Source: Thermofilaceae archaeon
GTDB lineage: Archaea; Thermoproteota; Thermoprotei; Thermofilales; B69-G16
NCBI GenBank assembly: GCA_027017165.1
Contig: JALURF010000115.1
Location: 1 to 10,573 of the forward strand
Length of the DNA: 10,573 nucleotides
Direction of reading: 5' to 3'
Position numbers and translations under genes: made by a program
Notes under the pieces: model-generated
Databases searched by the model: none
What the model was told of the DNA's origin: nothing
The model's input: the letters and a program-made list of their open reading frames with translations, nothing else
Shown: positions 6,221-10,573 of the stretch, piece after piece
How positions within the stretch are numbered: position 1 is the first letter of the stretch
Layout of the letters: every line of letters begins with the position of its first letter

Positions 6221-7297
6221 TTGATATTAATTAAGACCATTAGAGGACTTGAAAACATAGCTGCGAGTAGGCTTCAAGAGTTATTTCCTCAGGCTGAAGT
6301 ATTGCCGCGATATAAGGGGTATTTAGGTATCGTCTTAATCCGAAATATAGAACCTACAGAAAAGAATATCGACGCTATCAAAAAAGAAATTCTCGAAGCC
6401 GAGAAAATACTCCCTGTCATAGCTAAATGTAAATCAGATATAGAATCCATAGTTGATACAATCTCGAAAGTAGTTAAGGGTTATATCGAAAGGAACGAAT
6501 CCTTTGCTGTGAGGACTACAAGACGAGGCTCTCATCCATATACGAGTATTGACGTTAATATCGCGGCGGGCACTGCAGTGCAAAATGCCACAAATGCTTC
6601 GGTAAACCTATCTTACCCTGATAAGATTATCTGGATTGAAATCTTTCAAGACGAGGCCTATATCTCCATCACTAATGGCGCGGAAGAGCATAAAAAGATG
6701 TGGCCGGGCAAACCGTACGTAAGGAGGACTCTTGCCAGGATAATTGTGGGTCAAATTCCATATGTGGGAGTACCGGAAGCGGTAAAGAAAATGGGTGTGA
6801 GAATAGGGAGAGCCGCTCAAACCTTTGAGATAGGCGCTCTCTACGTTACTCCCTTTAAGCCCATTGAGGGAGATATCCTAAAATTGTTTCTCGAAGGATT
6901 ATATGAGGGCATAAAATCTCGTTACGAGTTACAGAAAAAAGCTTATCACGAAAAACCGCGTAAAGTGCCTATTCTCGTCCAGGATTTATATCAGTTTGTA
7001 AGAGATAATATCGATAAGCCTATAGTAATAACTTCGACAAGGGGTAAGCCTTTAACATCGGTTAAGGACGAGGTAATTGATATATTTAAGAAGAATAAAA
7101 AGGTGGTTGTGCTAATAGGCGCTCATGAAGGCGTGCCTACGGGATTGTTCAGATATGCCGATCTAGTAATCGATCTAGCGCCTGGAATCACGATATCTAC
7201 AGATCACGCATTAACCTCCGCTATAATCGGCCTTATAACGGTTTTAGAAGAGGGAAGAATTTTTGAAATATATACTAGAGGGAAAAAATCTAGGTGA
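6221..7297 (+). CDS. THUMP-domain SPOUT RNA methyltransferase
   Basis: A 358-residue protein of the archaeal THUMP plus SPOUT methyltransferase family. About residues 60-155 form the THUMP RNA-binding domain (SFAVRTTRRGSH, then paired strands ending in AYISI), which usually grips the acceptor end of tRNA. About residues 160-350 form the trefoil-knot SPOUT domain. Its SAM-binding end is visible as VVVLIGAHEGVPTG (295-308), ADLVIDLAPG (313-322) and TDHALTSAIIGL. The likely role is methylation of a tRNA base or ribose; the position is unknown to me. TTG 6221 is the only sensible start and has AGGTG seven bases before it. It lies 10 bases after the m5C methyltransferase gene, so the two are probably one transcript. 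Its last eight bases overlap the tail of the convergent DUF35 gene. Confidence 0.8.
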   Translation: MILIKTIRGLENIAASRLQELFPQAEVLPRYKGYLGIVLIRNIEPTEKNIDAIKKEILEAEKILPVIAKCKSDIESIVDTISKVVKGYIERNESFAVRTTRRGSHPYTSIDVNIAAGTAVQNATNASVNLSYPDKIIWIEIFQDEAYISITNGAEEHKKMWPGKPYVRRTLARIIVGQIPYVGVPEAVKKMGVRIGRAAQTFEIGALYVTPFKPIEGDILKLFLEGLYEGIKSRYELQKKAYHEKPRKVPILVQDLYQFVRDNIDKPIVITSTRGKPLTSVKDEVIDIFKKNKKVVVLIGAHEGVPTGLFRYADLVIDLAPGITISTDHALTSAIIGLITVLEEGRIFEIYTRGKKSR

Positions 7298-7703
7298 TTG
7301 GCGGCCGGAATTTTATACCGTACTCTATTATCCCGTCTTCTCCCTGCTCTCTGTAGCGCCTGAAAACAGCTTCTACTACCATTCCGCTTTTTACCTCATC
7401 CGGATCTACGTCAGTTAGCTGCGCTAAAATCCTAGCGCCGTTCTCTAGCTCTATCAAGGCTATTATGTATGGGCTATACTTTAAATATCCTCGAGGCGGC
7501 GTTCTGATAACAGTGTATGACAGTACTTTCCCCCTCTTTGGAAGGGAGATTTCTACTAAGTTGGTAGAACCGCAACGGGGACATGCTTTCCTTGGAGGAT
7601 AGCTTATCTTCCCACAATCAGCGCATTTAGATCCTAAAAGTCTATACTTTATAATCCTCTCCCGCCACACTCTCGGGACACTTGGAGCAGATATGCCCAT
7701 CAT
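7290..7703 (-). CDS. DUF35 OB-fold/zinc-ribbon acyl-CoA-binding protein
   Basis: A 137-residue protein of the DUF35 family. An N-terminal helix is followed by a rubredoxin-like zinc ribbon with Cys27, Cys30, Cys41 and Cys44 (CADC ... CPRC), then an OB-fold from about residue 52 (GKVLSYTVI ... GARILAQLTD). In archaea this protein bridges acetoacetyl-CoA thiolase and HMG-CoA synthase in one complex and shares the CoA channel between them, so that the unfavourable thiolase reaction is pulled forward. Here all three genes sit together, which supports that role. ATG 7703 overlaps the thiolase stop as ATGA, with GGAGG five bases upstream; ATG 7700 is also possible. Its stop overlaps the tail of the convergent methyltransferase gene. 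Confidence 0.88.
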   Translation of the reverse strand: MMGISAPSVPRVWRERIIKYRLLGSKCADCGKISYPPRKACPRCGSTNLVEISLPKRGKVLSYTVIRTPPRGYLKYSPYIIALIELENGARILAQLTDVDPDEVKSGMVVEAVFRRYREQGEDGIIEYGIKFRPPIT

Positions 7704-8872
7704 CTCACCCTCCTTAAAATATTAACTACCACGGTTCCTCCAACTCCTCCAACACTTTGAGCTAAACCTACCTCAGCTTTTCCAACCTGGTTAGGCGCGG
7801 TTCCCGTTAACTGCTGATAAATTTCATAAACCTGGTAAACTCCAGTAGCTCCTACTGGATGCCCCCTCGCTTTTAAACCTCCTGAAAGATTGGTCGGAAT
7901 CTTTGAATCTTTCTCTATTTCGCCCTCCTTTACCAATCTCCACCCCTTCCCCTTTTCCGCAAAGCCCAAATCTTCCAAGTGAATCACTCCTAATATTGTA
8001 AATGCATCATGTACTTCCATGACGTCTATATCTCGAGGCTCTACTCCAGCTTTTTTGTAAGCTTTTTTAGCCGCCTTTACGGTAGCAGCCAAGGTAGTTA
8101 AGTCATCTCGGTCCACGAGGCTTATGGTATCTGTGGCTAATGCCGACGCTGCAACTTCGACTTCGGGTTTTATACCACTTTCTTTGGCGAATCTCTCAGA
8201 GCAGAGAATTAAAGCAGCCGCTCCATCCCCTATAGGTGCGCACTCAAAAAGTCTGATGGGATCGGCTATTAACGGTGAAGAGAGTACTTTCTCTAAAGAT
8301 ACTTGAAACGGGTACTGAGCATAAGGATTATTTGCTGCGTATTTGTGGTCATGTACTGAGAAAAGCGCTATATCTTCTTGTTTCACGCCATATTTCTCCA
8401 TATAATATCTATAAACTAGCGCGTTAAGGCCGACAAAACTCGCTCCGGTGAAAGCTGTATATTCGGCATCGTCAGCCATAATCAAAGCGGCTGTTACATC
8501 GTGTACTACAGCGTCGGTCATCTTTTCAACTCCGCCAACTAGCACGCAGTCGTAAACGCCAGAAGCTACCGCTAGATAAGCTTGATGGAAAACAGCTCCT
8601 CCGCTTGCGCAAGCTGCTTCAACTTTTACAGCTGCAACTCCCGGTATTCCCAGCCATGTAGCCATTAAAGATCCGAGATGTTCCTGACCTTGAAGCTCAC
8701 CAGAGGACATATTGCCGACGTAGACTGCCTCCATATCTCTTAGCTCTATGTTGCTATTTTTGGCAGCCTTGAGAGCCGCTTCTACGAATAAATCTCTTAA
8801 AGATTTACTCCAATGTTCTCCTATTTTTGTCACTCCGCCTCCCAGTACAAAGACCTTCTCCAAGCTTATCAC
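7700..8872 (-). CDS. Acetyl-CoA C-acetyltransferase (archaeal acetoacetyl-CoA thiolase)
   Basis: Thiolase-fold enzyme of 390 residues that condenses two acetyl-CoA to acetoacetyl-CoA, the first step of the mevalonate route to archaeal lipids. The nucleophile is Cys88 in VEAACASGG; His288 in EVHDAFT and His338 in [10 protein letters not shown] complete the site. The last motif reads QSVGGVGGT, without the second catalytic cysteine of bacterial thiolases; archaeal and SCP2-type thiolases are known to differ there, so this is not a defect. The N-terminal lead ([13 protein letters not shown]) is typical of the archaeal branch. The start is probably GTG 8872, which overlaps the HMG-CoA synthase stop as GTGA. 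Alternatively TTG 8863 is used, four bases after a GGTGAT sequence. It is the middle gene of the mevalonate operon. Confidence 0.92.
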   Translation of the reverse strand: MISLEKVFVLGGGVTKIGEHWSKSLRDLFVEAALKAAKNSNIELRDMEAVYVGNMSSGELQGQEHLGSLMATWLGIPGVAAVKVEAACASGGAVFHQAYLAVASGVYDCVLVGGVEKMTDAVVHDVTAALIMADDAEYTAFTGASFVGLNALVYRYYMEKYGVKQEDIALFSVHDHKYAANNPYAQYPFQVSLEKVLSSPLIADPIRLFECAPIGDGAAALILCSERFAKESGIKPEVEVAASALATDTISLVDRDDLTTLAATVKAAKKAYKKAGVEPRDIDVMEVHDAFTILGVIHLEDLGFAEKGKGWRLVKEGEIEKDSKIPTNLSGGLKARGHPVGATGVYQVYEIYQQLTGTAPNQVGKAEVGLAQSVGGVGGTVVVNILRRVR

Positions 8873-9918
8873 CGAGTTTTTATTTTACTTCTATATCTAG
8901 CATAAACCGCGTAGTCGATGTACTTCCTCTTCTCAATATAATCTCTCACTAGCGGCGCTAGCCTTCTTTTCTCCTCAATAGCATCTTGAACCACTATGCT
9001 AAAAGCATCTGAACCCGCGCCGCTACCAAAAGATACCATTAGAATCCTCTCTCCGGGTTTAGCTACGTCGAGTACCGCGGCTAAACCTATCATAGAGGAT
9101 GCGGCATAGGTGTTTCCTATGATGTTTGACAGTAAGCCATCTTTTATCTTCTCCATCGGGAATCCGAGCCTTTTCGCTATTCTAACAGGGAATTTAACAT
9201 TAGGTTGATGGAAAACAGCATAATCGAAGTCCGAGCTTTTAAGCCCTAGCTCTTCCATAAGCCCCACCGCGGCTTCGTATATGTGATGGAAATACGCTGG
9301 CTCTCCGGTAAATCGGTAAGCGTGTCTAGGGTATACCTCTCCATCTCTACGCCAGAAATCAGTAGTATCAGTTACATAGGAGTAGGATCCCTCAATGTAA
9401 GCTATGTTTTCGGAGGAATGAGGAGCTATAATGAAAGCAGCCGCTCCGGCTGCCGCTGTATACTCTAGCTCGTCCCTAGGCCTTCCTTGAGCCGTGTCGG
9501 TGCCTATTGCAAGCCCATACTTTATCATACTGCTCGCCACCAGCCCCATAATGCTCTGCATAGCTGTAGTTCCTGCTCTACACGCGAATTCCATATCTAT
9601 AGCTATTAATCGCGGCGATATCCCAAGTGCTTCGGCCACCACGGTAGCCGTCGGTTTAACAGCGTAAGGAGGACTTTCCGACCCGACATAAACTGCTTCT
9701 ATTTCTTCTGGATTTATTCCAGCTCTCTGGATCGCGTTCTTGGAAGCTTCGACAGCAAACGTTATAGAGTCTTCATCCAGCCCTGGAACAGATTTTTCCT
9801 GTATGGGTATTGCGGCTTTACTTCTCCCCCACACTCTCGCTATTTCTTCGCCTTTAATCCTGTAGACTGGTATGTAGACGCCGTAGCCAAGTATACCCGT
9901 GGACTTTGATGGTTTCAT
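8869..9918 (-). CDS. Hydroxymethylglutaryl-CoA synthase, archaeal type
   Basis: A 349-residue cytosolic enzyme that joins acetoacetyl-CoA and acetyl-CoA to HMG-CoA for the mevalonate pathway. The thiolase-like fold carries the expected triad: Glu81 in VGSESPPYA, the acylated nucleophile Cys113 in [10 protein letters not shown], and His237 in [20 protein letters not shown] near residue 295 closes the active site. Length and motifs match archaeal HMG-CoA synthases, which are shorter than eukaryotic ones. ATG 9918 has no Shine-Dalgarno site; a TATA box 36 bases upstream suggests a leader of about 10 bases or less, so translation may begin on a nearly leaderless mRNA. It is the first gene of a three-gene operon with thiolase and the DUF35 protein. 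Confidence 0.93.
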   Translation of the reverse strand: MKPSKSTGILGYGVYIPVYRIKGEEIARVWGRSKAAIPIQEKSVPGLDEDSITFAVEASKNAIQRAGINPEEIEAVYVGSESPPYAVKPTATVVAEALGISPRLIAIDMEFACRAGTTAMQSIMGLVASSMIKYGLAIGTDTAQGRPRDELEYTAAAGAAAFIIAPHSSENIAYIEGSYSYVTDTTDFWRRDGEVYPRHAYRFTGEPAYFHHIYEAAVGLMEELGLKSSDFDYAVFHQPNVKFPVRIAKRLGFPMEKIKDGLLSNIIGNTYAASSMIGLAAVLDVAKPGERILMVSFGSGAGSDAFSIVVQDAIEEKRRLAPLVRDYIEKRKYIDYAVYARYRSKIKTR

Positions 9919-9947
9919 AGGAATCGATGAAGTGATTGGATGAAAGA

Positions 9948-9964
9948 GGTATAAAAAAGTAGTT
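9948..9964 (-). promoter_or_regulatory. TATA promoter of the mevalonate operon
   Basis: In the 57-base gap after deoC the minus strand reads ACTACTTTTTTATACC, a good archaeal TATA box (CTTTTTTATA) preceded by a purine/A-containing BRE-like stretch. Its centre is 36 bases before the HMG-CoA synthase ATG. The same T-run lies just after the deoC stop and could also serve as that gene's U-tract terminator. Confidence 0.6.
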
Positions 9965-9975
9965 GTTTGTCGAAG

Positions 9976-10573
9976 CTATTTAAGGCTCTTGCGTAATTTC
10001 AGGTATTCCTCCATTATCTGAACTCCGCTGCTAGTGCCTATCCTATCGGCGCCAGCCAGTATCATGGCTACCGCGTCCTCTAGATGGCGTATACCACCTG
10101 CCGCTTTAACCTTCATAGAATCCCCCACGGCTTTTTTCAGTAATATGACGTCATGTATAGTCGCGCCCCTCCCAGCGAAACCCGTGCTTGTTTTAACATA
10201 GTCTGCACCCGCTTTTTTCGAAATTAGTGCTGCTTTGATTTTTTCCTCATCCGTCAAATAAGCGGTTTCTATTATCACCTTTACTAGCGCGTTATACTCT
10301 CTGGCGATATCTACTATTTCTGCAATTTCGTTTTCAACAATTTCGTATAGTTTACTTTTAAAAGCGTTAATATTCATAACCATATCTATTTCTCTTGCCC
10401 CCTTTTCTAGCACATCTCTAGCTTCAGCGAGTTTAGCTCTTTTAGTAGTATTTCCATGAGGAAAACCTACCACAGTTACTACTTTAACGGAATTTCCAAC
10501 GATGCTTTTAGCCCTTTCCACAAACCATGGAGGAACAACGCAAGCGATAAAACCATATTTTAGCGCTTCGTGG
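9976..10573 (-). CDS. deoC: Deoxyribose-phosphate aldolase (partial, N-terminus off the edge)
   Basis: Class I aldolase that splits 2-deoxyribose 5-phosphate into glyceraldehyde 3-phosphate and acetaldehyde. The frame stays open to the right edge: bases 10522-10573 add HEALKYGFIACVVPPWFVERAK, with the family's 'eAikygf' helix, so the true start lies outside and the GTG at 10521 is internal. About 199 residues are visible, against 220-250 for the family. Motifs: GFPHG, the catalytic Asp in EIDMVMN, VIIETAYL, the Schiff-base Lys in YVKTSTGF (codon at 10192-10194), the second Lys in VKAAGGIR, and the phosphate-binding GTSSG. It ends with TAG 57 bases before the HMG-CoA synthase start. Since that gap holds a promoter, the two are probably separate transcripts. 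Confidence 0.92.
   Translation of the reverse strand, partial: HEALKYGFIACVVPPWFVERAKSIVGNSVKVVTVVGFPHGNTTKRAKLAEARDVLEKGAREIDMVMNINAFKSKLYEIVENEIAEIVDIAREYNALVKVIIETAYLTDEEKIKAALISKKAGADYVKTSTGFAGRGATIHDVILLKKAVGDSMKVKAAGGIRHLEDAVAMILAGADRIGTSSGVQIMEEYLKLRKSLK

Noticed and set aside
6608..6820. Minus-strand frame, 70 codons
   Set aside because: It is covered by the THUMP-SPOUT gene on the other strand and has no recognisable features.
8124..8306. Plus-strand frames here and at 9283-9468
   Set aside because: They are antisense to the conserved thiolase and HMG-CoA synthase cores.
7700..8872. Thiolase with a missing second catalytic cysteine, as a sign of inactivity
   Set aside because: Archaeal and SCP2-type thiolases normally differ at this position, and Cys88, His288 and His338 are intact.

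Overview
The window is densely coding archaeal DNA. The isoprenoid trio (HMG-CoA synthase, thiolase and DUF35 zinc-ribbon protein), a RadA recombinase with an N-terminal helix-hairpin-helix domain, and an archaeal THUMP-SPOUT methyltransferase all point to Archaea. Lys/Arg/Glu/Ile-rich proteins, Shine-Dalgarno sites of the GAGGTGAT type, GTG and TTG starts, a clear TATA box and RadA motifs close to those of Sulfolobus suggest a thermophilic member of the Thermoproteota or a related lineage; the species cannot be named. There is no gene-free stretch above 300 bases, no tRNA or rRNA, and no CRISPR array or insertion sequence that I can see.

Region A (1-4807, all minus strand) is a compact run of six linked genes followed by the start of a seventh. 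In transcription order: a small membrane protein; a HerA/VirB4-like protein that has lost its ATP-binding lysine; a second protein with possible remnants of an ABC/RecF-type ATPase and a winged-helix-like tail; a SWIM zinc-finger protein with the CxC...CxHxxA signature of the Shu2/SWS1 family; a RadA recombinase with two unusual substitutions; a Cas4/RecB-like PD-(D/E)XK nuclease without the iron-sulfur cysteines; and an ArsR-like helix-turn-helix protein cut by the left edge. Spacings run from overlaps to about 12 bases, so this looks like one operon for homologous recombination, possibly tied to the membrane. It is the most unusual part of the window.

Region B (4808-7297) starts with a 107-base divergent promoter region that holds perfect palindromes. 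It continues on the plus strand with two RNA-modification genes: a NusB-domain m5C methyltransferase of the RsmB/NSUN family and a THUMP-SPOUT methyltransferase.

Region C (7290-9918, minus strand) is the operon for the first steps of the mevalonate pathway: HMG-CoA synthase, acetoacetyl-CoA thiolase and their DUF35 bridging protein. It has its own TATA promoter in the short gap after deoC. Region D (9976-10573) is deoxyribose-phosphate aldolase, whose N-terminus lies beyond the right edge.

By eye, base composition differs: sampled 60-base lines in the pseudo-ATPase genes have about 28-32% GC, against about 50-53% in the mevalonate genes.
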